The notes beneath the pieces are model-generated. The model was given only the letters and a program-made list of their open reading frames with translations, was not told where the DNA came from and did no database searches. The translations under genes were made by a program, and so were the position numbers. Shown piece by piece: positions 40,554 through 53,071 of a DNA stretch of 64,000 nt. Numbering within the stretch: the first letter of the stretch is position 1; each line of letters starts with the position of its first letter. Origin of the DNA: Vespa crabro (Eukaryota > Arthropoda > Insecta > Hymenoptera > Vespidae); assembly GCF_910589235.1 (NCBI RefSeq), contig NC_060961.1, positions 6,976,440 through 7,040,439 of the forward strand. The letters are read 5' to 3'.

Positions 40554-40561
40554 ATACATAC
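40497..40561 (+). repeat. (TA)n-(TG)n alternating tract
   Basis: TA repeats pass into about 19 TG units (40511-40548), then TATGTATACATAC. The whole tract alternates purine and pyrimidine, which favours a Z-type helix. Confidence 0.93.
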
Positions 40562-40812
40562 TATAATATATAAAATTTACTTACATTTATTTGAAAGACT
40601 GCCATTAAATGAAAAAAAAAGAGAGAAAAAAAAGAAAAAAATATATGAATAATAAGTAAGGCATTACATAGTTAAGTATTATAAAGTTCGATGCAAGCAT
40701 GCGTAAATAGAGGAGAAAAACACGTTTGGAGTTTAATAAAGTTAGCCAAAGGCAAATTCTTTGCATTACTCTTTCTTTTTTCTCTCTCTCTCTCTCTCTT
40801 TTTCTTCCTCTC

Positions 40813-40851
<39 letters not shown>

Positions 40852-41062
40852 CTTCCTCTCTTTCTCTCTCTCTCTCACTCTCTTTTTCTCTCATAAAGAA
40901 ACATCAAGAACAATAGAAGCTGTTGTGAAAGCTTCAAACGATTCTGGTGACTTTGTAGAAAATATTTGAAAGCTTTCGTTTTGTCATTTACGACATTATG
41001 AAATAGCAGCAATGTAAACGATTTGAGAAAGAAAAGTCTTTTTCTCTTGCATCTCTCTTGAT

Positions 41063-41121
<59 letters not shown>

Positions 41122-41514
41122 TCTCTTTCATCTTGAGCAATATCGCGTTCCAGTGATTCGACGTGGGCAGGTTACATGAAAAAGACCGATCGTGGTGTAG
41201 ACCCCCTGTAAACTCGTCCATTACTGTCTTGCCCAAGTAGAAATCGCAGTTAGCGAGCAACGTAGGAGGTGCGACGATGACTAATCGTTTTGACTTGTCG
41301 TATGACGCCGACACAATGGCAATTTGTTCGCTAAAAATTGCCTTTACTTTTACGATCTTGATATCCTCGTCACCACCAATGCTAACTCTCATATATCTTG
41401 GATACGTTATCACGCCGAGTTATGGTGTAATTATCGAATATTGTTTCCTTTTTATAATATACAAACGAAAAAATATATATATATATTTTTTTGTAATCAT
41501 TAGTTTTCCTTTAT

Positions 41515-41740
41515 TTTTCTTCTTTTGTTTCTCTATTTTTAATATCACGTTTTTATTGGATTCAATCTGATCGTGATTTCTTACTTATAGAGAATTAAAA
41601 ATTTTACTTTTTTGGTTTCTTTTTTTCTCGAGTTTTTTTTTCTGTTTTTTCTTTTTTTTTCCCACTTTTAATATCTCTCTTTTATCGGTTTAACTCGATT
41701 GTGATTTCTTACTTACGAAGAATTAAATTCATTGCTTTTC
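41515..41740 (+). repeat. Two-copy tandem duplication, period about 128 bp
   Basis: The block around 41536-41604 recurs at 41665-41735. Shared stretches include TTTTAATATC and GTGATTTCTTACTTA (41573-41587 and 41701-41715), then AGAATTAAA. The copies differ by scattered substitutions and small indels. T-rich DNA separates them. No coding capacity. Confidence 0.75.
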
Positions 41741-42169
41741 GAAGTGTCCTTAAAATTTTTTCTCATGGGAATGACAAAACTGGATAAAAAATGATGGGAA
41801 CGAAAAAGCGAAGACTTTTTGATTGACCTGAAATCTTGAATAAAGCCAACGAGAAGACGAGACTTTTCTTGAGAATTCCTATTCTCGTTCGGGTAAGATT
41901 TTATGGTATCGTATCGTTGAAAGCGACATAGTACCGATACTGGTGCAACATTTCTCTTCCATCTCCTCGTACTCCACTTCCTTGTCCTTCCCCTTTTACG
42001 AGAGTAAAAATATAGATAACAAATGTCATAACCGTATCATCGTATTTCATACTTAAATATAACACAGATATAAATTATTATAACGGATATAATAATCTTC
42101 TTCTTTTTTTTTTCCTTTTTTTTATAGATAAATAACACATTACATAAAATTATATAAAGACATATTATA

Positions 42170-42208
<39 letters not shown>

Positions 42209-42797
42209 CTAATACATATATATATATATATATATATATTGTAAATATAATACATACATAATATATAAACGTTATAAAGTATTTTATTTTTCTCTATATA
42301 AATTGGTCATATCTATTATATTTTATTTAGATATATAACGTATAAGAAATAAAAAATAATCTTTTTTTTCTTATACAACAAAATATTTACGAATCAATTT
42401 GATATTAAACACATCGACAATCAATATTGTCAAAATGAGATCGCATTGGTCGAAATAAAATCATAGAACTTGCACGTAATCTAAAGGGATACAAAACATA
42501 GCTATTTATATACGATTAATGTCAAGTTAGTTCCAGCAAGACATTTGACGGAAACAATAGCGACTTATCTCAAAGAGAGAGAGAGAGAGATGGAGATAGA
42601 GATAGAGATAGAGAGAGAGAAAGAGAGAGAGAGAGAGTAGATAACATTTATGCGATAAGTATTAAGTATGTATTAGAATAGAATAGAAGATATAGGATAG
42701 GTAATACGAGGTTGGTGTTGGACAGACAGTGAACATTTCACAGTAACGTACATACATAGTTTGGCATGGACCGCTTAATCGGTTCTTCCATTTACAG

Positions 42798-42950
42798 ATG
42801 CGGGAAACCGTGCGCGAGAAGTGTCGTCGCGACGTGCTACGCGAAATCGCATTACCGTCGTTGGAAGTGCACGAATCTAGGGTGAAACTCGGTATCAAGG
42901 ATTTCGCTAGACGGAACCTTCTAGGAAGCGGAAACTCTCAACGTCTCTGA
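42798..42950 (+). CDS. Candidate 50-residue small ORF (uncertain)
   Basis: An acceptor-like tract ggttcttccatttacag ends at 42797, directly before ATG. The frame MRETVREKCRRDVLREI continues to TGA at 42948-42950. It is rich in Arg, Glu and Leu, uses GC-rich codons unlike the surroundings, and contains no repeat. It has one cysteine and no membrane segment or known domain. It could be a terminal exon, a micropeptide, or chance in a GC-balanced regulatory island (42720-42980). No paired upstream exon was found. Confidence 0.18.
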   Translation: MRETVREKCRRDVLREIALPSLEVHESRVKLGIKDFARRNLLGSGNSQRL

Positions 42951-43021
42951 AGTTTCCCCGCGAATCGCTTATACACGCGCTTGGAGAATGTCGTTCTTTG
43001 GAAAAGGAAGAAGAGAAGAAA

Positions 43022-43181
43022 GGTAGAGAGAGAGAGAGAGTGAGAGAGAGAGAGAGAGAGAGTGAGAGAGAGAGAGTGAGAGAGAGAGAGTGAGAGAGAG
43101 AGAGAGAGAGAAGGAATATAAGGAGTCAGACACGATGATATGGATACGTTATTCTCGCGTTATAGCGAGAATATGTGAGTG

Positions 43182-43240
<59 letters not shown>

Positions 43241-43258
43241 AGAGAGAGAGAGCAGAGA
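43022..43258 (+). repeat. (GA)n with GAGTGA interruptions, plus second (GA)n
   Basis: 43022-43112 is GA broken repeatedly by GAGTGA about every 18-24 bp, a higher-order period. A second GA tract covers 43185-43258 and ends with two CAGAGAGAGAG-like steps. Confidence 0.92.
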
Positions 43259-43733
43259 ACATTTCGTTTATATCCACCGAAAGCTTTCGTTTCGTACGAA
43301 GCACTCACAGGCGCTTACGTATACTCACTGTACTCGAATTCAACCTGCTACAGCACTATTTTTTCCCTTTTTTTTTTATGCTCTCGTCCTCTCTATCTCT
43401 CTCTCTCTCTCTTTCTCTCTCCCACCATTTTATTTCTTTTCTTTTCGTATAGTTTTTTATTCCCCCCTTTTCTTCTTTTATTTACTTTTTCCCTGGGAAA
43501 CGTCAGCCTTTTCCTCAGTTGACTCGTAGTACACTTTTTTGTAATACTCTATTACTAGTTCGAACGTTAACGTTGTTAAATGTATGCGTACTTTAAAGTG
43601 TAAATTTTTTTCTCTTTGTTAGAATTTCTATTAGAATATGTATGTCTGTTATTCGAATATATATTTCTTTTTTATCAATTATTTTTTCCTTTCCTTTTTT
43701 CTTTTTTCTTTTTTTTTTTTTGCTACATCATAG

Positions 43734-43875
43734 GAAAAATATAGAGCAAGTATTTTCGCAGATAGTTATCGAGTAATTCGGATCGGTCATTGATGATCGA
43801 ACAGCTTTTAATTGACAACGGGATACACGGAGGAAGTTGTTGTTCCAAGATAATTCGATTAAGCAAAACTACCAG
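43734..43875 (+). other. Candidate non-coding 5' exon
   Basis: A long T/C tract (43681-43722) is followed by gctacatcatag, a plausible acceptor ending at 43733. 142 nt later stands ACCAG|gtaagc, a strong donor. All three frames contain a stop inside, so it could only be untranslated leader. From ATG 43793 a frame stays open to the donor. If joined to 56613 that frame would stop at the TGA at 56659-56661, acting as an upstream ORF. This is inference from splice motifs only; such motifs also occur by chance in T-rich DNA. Confidence 0.22.
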
Positions 43876-44434
43876 GTAAGCATTTATCGGGAGTTAACGA
43901 GTAGTCTCGATCGGGAGTTGTTTTCTTCGTGAAAAACGAAACAGGCAACAAATGACAAATCGTAAATTACAAATCACAATTACCGATTAGTCTGGCTCCA
44001 ACTTGTTTTCTTTTACTACTTCTTGTTCCTCTTCGTTCGGTAAAATACTAACTCCTTTTCTTTCCTCCCCTACTCCTATTCCTATCCATCACTATCCCTT
44101 TTGCGATTTCACTCTGTATTTCCTAAGGAAAATGACAAAGTTGTTTGTTCAGTTATTTTCTCTCTCTTTCTCTCTCTCTCATTCATTCATTCATTCAGTT
44201 TTTCTTTCTTTACTATTATTAAGTATGTCCAACCCCGTCGTTTGACTCGATCGTTTCCATCGCTTGAATGATCTCGCTCTTTTCTCGAACGGGGTCCAGC
44301 TACGAGAACCGCCCCTATGTTCAACCGGCTTTTCGTTATCCGTCGTTGTAACGAGTATTCGAACGGCCGATATCTGCTTGTATATCTGGCAAGTGCTCGC
44401 TGTGTTTCACCCTCCTAACCCTTCCTACCCTCTT

Positions 44435-44473
<39 letters not shown>

Positions 44474-44661
44474 AACTACACAACGTACGTATGTTCTACG
44501 TATGTACGTGTGTCGTTTGGAAACGAGGACAACGAGGACGCATAACGAGTCCATACAAAGAGATCGTAGATACCTGTTTCTCGTTTGATAGTACATATGT
44601 ATGTATGTATATATGTGTGTATGTACGTATGTACGTATGTACATAGTTACGTGTTTCTTGA

Positions 44662-44693
<32 letters not shown>

Positions 44694-45203
44694 ATGAGGA
44701 TCAAGCGACAATGAAAAATATCTAAATACAATTATCTCGAGAAAAAATCGTTCGTTCGGTAATCTAGAAGAAAAGAGAAAAACATTACAAAAAAAAAAAG
44801 AAAAAAACAAGAACAGAAGAAAATTTTTTAAAATATAGCGACTCTATTTTATCAGCTTTATCGATTGTTCTTATTTATAACCTTTGACCGTCACGATATC
44901 TCGAACAAATACTACAATAATTTCATCTTATCGATCGGTTTTGATGATATCGGTACAGTTAGGATGAATGAATGAAATGATAGTAGGATTTCATTGTTGA
45001 AAGATTATGATCAATGTGATTTTAAATTATTGTCACATATATCTATGATCGCAAAAGTTAATTAATTCGAAGAATAATTTACATTGAATAAATTATATTA
45101 GATTTGGATTTATTAAATATTAGATAGAAAATTTAATAGTTCAATAATTTTCATTTTTAGCTCAAAGTTCAAAGTTTATGGGAATAATTGCTTAACCGAT
45201 GTG

Positions 45204-45247
<44 letters not shown>

Positions 45248-45621
45248 AATACGAAGATCATAAGGATTAGTATTAGATGAATTGTCATATATGCAACTTA
45301 CCGATATTGTCTTTAGATTCATGAAACATTATACATAGAACAATAGGCGATTTAGGATAATGATTATGTATCCAATGAGCGATCATAGTTATCTCGACTT
45401 TGAACCATTCAGTCAAATATTCATTCATTATAGTCAGTTGACTTCTCTAAACAGCTATTAATCGTGTAGAATCAATTTCATCAGATATAAATGGAGAATG
45501 TATATACGTATGTACGTACGTTTCACAAACACTCGTACTTTTTATTACATTCATCAGTACTCTATTGATATTTAATTGCTTTCTTTCATTATTACATTTA
45601 AAAAGAGAAAGAAGGAAAAAT

Positions 45622-45672
<51 letters not shown>

Positions 45673-46046
45673 AAGAAGGAAATATAGGTTGTTTTCGTAT
45701 CGGAAATTTACCATCAACGAGGTATCCATTCAATTTCTTTTTTATCTTTTTTAAATATTTTTTTTATTCGTTTTAATTTTTCTTTACAATCCCCTCTCGA
45801 TGATCCACATTGACGCCATACTATAAATTGTAATATCATGGTAAATCACTATCATTTCGATAAACAACGAGTTAAATCATAATATTTTATCGCTCTTGTT
45901 TAGATATATTACAAAATTAAATTGTTACAATATCCGACAATAATTAATATCAACTTAGAATAATAATTCTGATATTATTTTATATACGTATAAATAAATC
46001 AATGATTATTATTAATCCCGACTAAAATGATGCTAGAATATATATG

Positions 46047-46078
<32 letters not shown>

Positions 46079-46559
46079 ATGATGAATTAATGTGTATACG
46101 TAATAGAATAATAATTAAATTTATCAAAATTTCGGACGAAATGGTGTTTAGTATTAAATAAGTATCAATTTGATGTCAACATGAAATTAAACATAGGACA
46201 TTTATTAAATTATCGAATTGACGTAATTAGATAAATTCTATTTTCAACGACTGAGATTATTTTTGATCGACATTAAAAAGTCAGAAAGATGAATCGATGG
46301 ATCAAGAGTTTATCGCGTAGTAAAAGTTGGTATAAAAAAATTTCTTTTTTCTTTGTTTTATCCTCTTTTACTACTTATAGGTAGTAAAAAAGAAGAAAAA
46401 GAGGAAAACGAAGAAAAAGAAGGAAAAGAAGGAAAAACAGAGGAAGAAAACAAGAATAGAAAATAAAAGAAAAAAGAAAAGGTTCCCTTTGAAACGTCAG
46501 AGCTTGCTAAAGCTGGGATAAGGTTAAAGGCTGCTGAGAGAGAGAGAGAGAGAGAAGGT
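43876..46559. other. Gene-free DNA
   Basis: CT plus (ATTC)n 44160-44203. GC-balanced patch 44270-44420. (CT)n 44440-44472 and 45210-45245. Alternating ATGT tract 44591-44645. (GA)n 44664-44690 and 45625-45672. (AT)n 46040-46078. Purine-rich 46383-46480. Remaining DNA is AT-rich without exon signals. Confidence 0.76.
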
Positions 46560-47166
46560 GAGCGTCGATCGCACGTGTTCGGTAACTTGGATTGATCGAT
46601 ACGGGTTGCCGTTTAACGGGGACAACGCGTCGCTAGTACAGACCTGATACACGTACGGTTACGTGAGTCCGATCGCACGAAGGGAGTTGCTGCGACGTGC
46701 CTAGGTTCAACGGCGCGTGTATTATGTTCACCTCTCTGACGTCGCCATTCGTGCGTCTGATGTGGTAGTTTGAGTCTCTCTCTCTCTCACTCTCTCTCTT
46801 TCTCTCTCTCTTACTCTCATTAGTTGCTTCACGCTCAATGTCAGTTGTATTCTTTCACCTTTCCGACGTCGTCATTGATAAAATAGTGTTAGCCTCTTTC
46901 TCTCTTTTTTTCTCTCTTTTACTCTCATTAGTTACTTCACACTCAATGTCAGTTTTTTTTTCACCTCTCTGACGTTGCCATTAGTGCATCTGATAAGACA
47001 CTTTGAGTTTCTCTCTTTCTCTCTCTCTTTCTCTTTCTCTCTCTTTCTCTCTCTCTCTTTCTCTTTTTCTCTCATTAGTTGCCTCTCGCTCATTATCAGT
47101 TATATTCCCAATATTAGTAAGATCATTCGAGATCGCTCGCAATACTTTTGCTCCAAGGGTCAATCG
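46560..47166 (+). promoter_or_regulatory. Candidate promoter / first-exon region
   Basis: A GC-balanced block (46560-46760, with CACGTG and several CG dinucleotides) is followed by CT tracts and three TCAGT motifs near 46841, 46949 and 47096. TCAGT resembles the arthropod initiator, and CT/GA tracts can bind GAGA-type factors. A near-consensus donor CG|gtaagtaac stands at 47167. Together this could be a transcription start with a short non-coding exon, perhaps for the Dpr-like gene 9.4 kb downstream. No TATA box or well-placed DPE was found. Weak inference. Confidence 0.2.
46727..47110 (+). repeat. Three-copy tandem repeat, unit 106-151 bp
   Basis: Copies start at 46727, 46854 and 46960. Each begins TTCACCT(C/T)(T/C)C(T/C)GACGT, then (T/C)GCCATT or similar, followed by a CT tract of varying length, CTCATTAGTT(G/A)C, and (A/T)TC-CTCA-T-TCAGT. 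Unit length varies mainly because the inner CT tract does. Copies have diverged by substitutions, so the duplication is not recent. It is not coding: frames through it give serine/leucine runs. Confidence 0.85.
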
Positions 47167-47685
47167 GTAAGTAACGTTCAGAGAACAATATGGCGGACAT
47201 TACCGAAACGATAATTGTTATTGCATCCATTAACACATCGACGTTGAATCTACGTTAGTTAACTCGTTGGTCCTGTTACGCGTTACCGAGAAACCGCACG
47301 AACCAGAATCAACCTGTCGAGGATTAACAATTCCATGGTTGTTGAGAACATCCACTGTTAGTTAGGTATCTTTCTCATTACGAACTCCTTTATCTATTGA
47401 TTGTTATAGGTTTCTCATTATTAGATTTATGATTATTCTCTTTCCTACGAGTTTAATTTATCCCATTTAACTTGATATTAATGAATTTATCACTTTGTCC
47501 GGGTTTGGTAAATATCTAATTATGTCGTTATCCATTATCTATACTTGATCATTAGATTTTTATTATTGATTTATTAATTTAATATATTTTATGATATTAG
47601 AATTGTCAATTGTAATATTTAAGTAACGATTAAATCAAAGAGAGAATTATTTCTTTATATGAATATATCATTTCTTTTTTGCTTA

Positions 47686-47733
<48 letters not shown>

Positions 47734-50235
47734 TTTTATCGTACGATTTTCGAAATGAATCTATTGAATTGATTCGTGAATAAGAGTCTTACTCATAGTG
47801 GAAATTATAAAATTTCGTAATTTTCTAATTTCATAAATAAATATTATGAGAGTAAGTTTATAATCAATAAATCAATTCGATGATTATATATAAATTGTAC
47901 AAACTTATAAAAATTTTTATTATCTCTGAAGAACAATAGAAACATTTATGTGGATAAACGAGAATCGACGATCATTATAGTGCTTTTAACTCGGACATTA
48001 GGTTCAACTAAGTTAATTTCCTTTCCCATTTCAGTTTTTCCTTTCTTATTTCACCAGAACGTTGACGTAAGTTGATTCTGCGTGCTCATCGTCGTTCCGG
48101 CATTTTCCCATTGAACGAGCGCGATCGTTTCGCCTCAGTCTCGCCACGTTGGACGAGATCATTTTGCGTGCTCATCTCGCGTGACCTTTACGATAACTGC
48201 GCGTGGCTTTGCGCAAAAGGGAATTCCATTGGGTCAATCGTATTTCCAAATAGCGATACGTATACTGTGCAAATAAAACTGTTCTATTCTATTTTTAAAC
48301 CCCTATTTCTTTTATTCGAAAATTATCTACTTAATAAATAATTTAACGTTTGTACGTAATTTTAAGTGAAGATGTTTAAGTGAAATATCAATTAATAATA
48401 AAACAATAATCGTTAAATATTTTATTAAATATATATTTATTTAATAAAATCAATCGTAACGTGATTTTTAAGGGTTTATTAAAATACGATAAAGAATGTA
48501 AAAATCTATGAGCCAAATATGATAATATCTTTATATCGTATTTAATAAATAAACAAATTCTGATATGAATTTTATTAAATTTGAAGTAAGTCGCATGGCG
48601 GTAGAGAAGAATTATCATTAGAGAAAGTTTTTTTTATCAATGATAAAAATCATTTTAATCTATATCGATAATCCTCAAATATATTTGAAAGGAGTATTGA
48701 TTAAAGGGATGGGGCTACATCGACCTAAGCCATTAGTCTCTAGATTTTTTTATTAAATTCATTTCAGGGCTGACACAATTTCTAAAATTGATTCTTTTGT
48801 TACATACAAAATGCATTGACATATTTCGTTATCAGTTTACCTACGTCCAGTGGTCTTCAAATATGCATACCCATTTGAAAGAGTATTATACATTTATGCT
48901 TTTGCATATTTTGTAGAACAAAAAAAGGAAGAAGGAAAAAAGAGAAAATAAAAGTAAAATTTAATTAGTATGCATTTATCATGCACTTTTAATTGTTTAC
49001 GTTCAAAAGTAAATTAGAAGGTAATTTGTTTAATAATAATAATAATAATCATAATCATGAATATACATATATATGCAGGTATATATTTATTTATTTTTTT
49101 TTCATAAAAAAAAGAAAAAACAGAAAAAAGAATTGTAAATGGGATATGATGTTAATGATTGTTGAAAATATTTTCACCGTAAAATACTTTTTCTTTCTGT
49201 TTTTTTTCTTTTTTCTTTTTTTTTCTTTTTTTTTTTTTAGATGATCTAACATAATTAAGAAATTGTTATGTTGAGATGATCTTAGTTGAGATGATAATTC
49301 ATATCAAATTAAGATAAAGTTTTCTCGTAGGACTAATCTTTCGCTCTAACGATTTGAATTCAACAAATTCCGTTAACAACAGTTAGAACGTTGTAGCATT
49401 CCTTGAAATTCTCGCGCCTTTTCGGAATTATTTAAACGCGCTTGAAGTCCGTATTCCGTAGAGAAGGATGAGCTGATAAAGAGATATGGAATAAACCGGA
49501 TTCGGAATCGGACATGAATAGGAGAAAAAGATAGAGATATTTGGAACGAAAGGAATTGCAACGTCGAGTAAAATACCGGAAGATAGGTACCTACTCGATT
49601 ATTCGATTTAGTGATGCGAACATAGAAATGGCTAAATATTTGCGGTCAGCTCAATGAGAGAGAGAGAGTGAGAGGGAAAGAGAGAGAGAGAGATAGAGAA
49701 AGAGCGGAAGGATGATATAGTTCATGGAATAAATAATAATCTTGACAAATATGAGGATTGACGAAGAGGACAAAAGAGAGAGATAGATAAAAAGTGAGAA
49801 AGAGTGTGCGCACGTGTGTGTGTGTGTGTGTATGTGCGTATGTTTGTGTAAGAGAGAGAAAGAGAGAAAGCTCTTTGGTACGCTGTGAGTTTAGAATATA
49901 ATGTTCTTACGTTTCATGTTTAACGAAAACGTGTTTGCACATATGTCCAGTATATGAAGATACGTACAATATATGTGTATGTCTATGTATGTATGTTCGT
50001 GTATGTGGGCGTGTAAATTTTGCATATGTGACGTATATAAAATGCGTTGTCCTCGTTGTCGTCGGAGTCATCATGGTGGTGAGTTTTAGCACGCCGAGAA
50101 AAAATGAAAATTTATTGTAACCGCGTATTACGTAATCCGGTATTCCTACGTTGAATTACGTCTCATTAGGTGAGTTCGCGAATAAGAGAGAAAGTGCGGT
50201 GTGGTGAGATCGTGAGTTCGTTTCGAAAATGGCCA

Positions 50236-50239
50236 GATA

Positions 50240-50292
<53 letters not shown>

Positions 50293-50305
50293 GGAGAGAA
50301 AGAGA

Positions 50306-50372
<67 letters not shown>

Positions 50373-50375
50373 AAA
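50236..50375 (+). repeat. Longest (GA)n block, about 135 bp
   Basis: GA units broken at irregular intervals by GAAAG and one GGGAG. Opposing spurious frames of 72 and 92 codons run through it. Confidence 0.95.
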
Positions 50376-50899
50376 GAAGACCAACTTGTTTGTAAATGTT
50401 TTATTTTTTACTATGCTGTTTACTTTTTGTTTGCTTATGGCTGTCTGAGTTAGCTATTTCTTTCTTTATTTTCTTTTTCCTCTTTTGTTTTTGTCTTTTT
50501 TTTTCTACTTTACTCAGTAAAAAGAAAACTTTGAGACTTTGTACGTTCGTTCCTTCCATTTCAACCATCTCTCCCCTTATATATCCCATCCCTCGTTTGT
50601 ACTCACGTACTCTTCTCTTCTGTTTATTTTTGACACTTGAAAATTAACGGGACTTGTTCTGTATGTTTTTCTTTCAACGTACCACTTGATACCAAACCCG
50701 TTAAAGACTCACCAGAAAATATATGTATCTAGATATTCTGTGACAACGTTAACTATCATTCCTTTTCACAAATCTACACACACACACGCACGCACTAGAA
50801 ATAGCACGCACGATATAATAGTTTTTCATTAATGATTACAAATTTGCTGAAATATTGGAAGATATATATATATAAAGAGAATAAACATATATAAATAAA

Positions 50900-50964
<65 letters not shown>

Positions 50965-51329
50965 AGAATAAATAAAAAATAACAAATGTTATCATTTATA
51001 ATTGTCAATATGTTATCGACAAATGTTAGATCGAGAGTTTATAAACACGTGTATTATCAGTAAATGGTCTTCAACGAGCGCTTTAAGCGACCGCGTCAAA
51101 CGCTCTCTTTAGAAATTGTCGAGAGAAGAGAGAGATTGAAAGAGAGAGAGAGAGAGAGAGAGAGATTGAAAGAGAGAGTGAGAGAGAGAGAGAGAGAGAG
51201 AAAGAGAAATGGATTTCATTGAGGGTGACCAGCTGATAAAGTTCGTTCGTACAGTTCAAACGAATTCGTACGAATTGCTTGTTCCGAGATATCGTCCTGT
51301 ATCGAGAACGAAGAGTGCGATAGCTAGTA

Positions 51330-51388
51330 GGATGAAGAGGAGGAGATGGAGGAGGAGAAGGAGGAGGAGGAGGTGGTGGTGGAGGAGT
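51330..51388 (+). repeat. (GGA)n/(GGT)n tract
   Basis: GAGGAGGAG units pass to GGTGGTGGT and back. The arginine/tryptophan-rich open frame 51209-51508 runs through it. Confidence 0.88.
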
Positions 51389-51557
51389 AACAGTTGGAGA
51401 ATGAGAAGGATGAGAGGCCGAGCAATGGCATGTACTTTATGGTTGTGTAGAACACGCTCCGGTTACGTTGTAACGTACTTGTTCGTCGCGCTTGTTACCG
51501 ATAACTAATGTCGCACCCGCCCATTCGATAGCCGTGCATTCGATCGATCGATTGAAC

Positions 51558-51613
<56 letters not shown>

Positions 51614-52152
51614 AGAGAGAAAAAGAGGGAGATAGAATCCGTTTGGAGTTAGCATCGAAAGAGAAAGAGATCGATCGGCCGAGCAAATTACGACGCGTGG
51701 AACGTTGAAACCGTTGTGTTACAGAGGGTGGATACTGAAGAGTGGAAACGTGGGTAGATACTAGGGGTAGAGGGATAGGGGTGGTCGCGTCAATTCCGCG
51801 CTTTCTGTCACAGGATCGTTCGGAAAATGGACGAAACACGAAGCAACCCTCGTAACATTATCGCTTTGTTCTACACCGGGACGATTTTGTCCGAATTCTC
51901 TTTTTCTTTTATTTTCTGTTTTTTTTTGTTTATTTCTTACTTTTCGTTTTGATTTTTGCTTCTTTTTTTCTGTTTTGTTTCTTCTTCCTTCGTTCTCTTT
52001 TTCTTTCGTTGCTTCTTCCTTTTTCCACCCAATTTTTCCTCGAGAGAATTGTACCGGGATCGAACGATTGAACGATCGATTGATCCAAGAGATTTGCGTT
52101 TTTCGTCGAGGAGATGGCTCTTTGTGATAGTTGTATGGATTTAAAGTGCATT

Positions 52153-52202
<50 letters not shown>

Positions 52203-53014
52203 GTCTTTTTTTTCGATGGAATAGATTAAACTTTGTTCTCTATTTCTGTCTCTTTCTACCTTTTTGTTTCTCTAACCATTTCTGTCTTTGTCTTTCTCTG
52301 TATTTCTTTCAGTATTCCGAGTATCCTTAATATTTAATTCATAGCTTAAAATATTCTTTGCTCTACATTGTATACAAAATAAATATTGCATTTCAAACAA
52401 ATAAATAAACACGTATACAAGCACATATACAAGCACTTATATATAATATATATACGTATATACGTTAAGCCAAAAGTTGAGATTTGGGGTATGTATTAGA
52501 AACATATAATTGTTTTACTTCAATCAAATAAACTCATATGTACTCATATGCATATGTATGTATATGGGTAGGCAAACACACACTTTATCGAATTTCGACG
52601 AATATTGTACATTGTGACCTAATTATGGCCGAAACAGACTTGTGGTTAATGTCAAATAAATTTCATTTGTCGAAGACATTTTTCATATTGATTAATTCTT
52701 TCTCTTCCTCTCGCTTTCTCTCTTTCCGTGCCTATTTCTTTTTATTTAATCGATTTTAACATCGTAAAGGCTATGACTCTGTTCGAATTAAAAATTTGAA
52801 GTAAGAAGAAAAGAAAAGAAGTATTTCCTCTGTGTCCTTTTTGTTTTATTCTTTTTTCACAAGAATTTTCACAATCCCTATTTTTATCATGACGCGTCGC
52901 TAAGTTTCATATGGAATAAAGCTTTGGTTACGTTTATTTGCGAAATGTCATTTTATCATCATTTCATTATTTTTAGTTGGAGAAAGAGAGAAGAGAAGAG
53001 AGATGAGGGAGAGA

Positions 53015-53071
<57 letters not shown>

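Larger units (their letters stand above)
37421..43733. other. Gene-free repeat-rich DNA
   Basis: (AT)n 37777-37827, 38209-38241, 39671-39720 and 42172-42240. GATA/GA 38441-38520. GA 38800-38860, 39034-39070 and 42575-42637. (CT)n 40783-40890, 41071-41129 and 43391-43421. Very AT-rich 37860-38400, 39890-40500 and 42050-42420. A higher-complexity block at 41140-41420 shows no clear gene. Confidence 0.76.

Noticed and set aside
46975..47214. 79-codon frame across the tandem repeat
   Set aside because: It is mostly Ser-Leu-Phe from CT tracts, and the frame changes between repeat copies.
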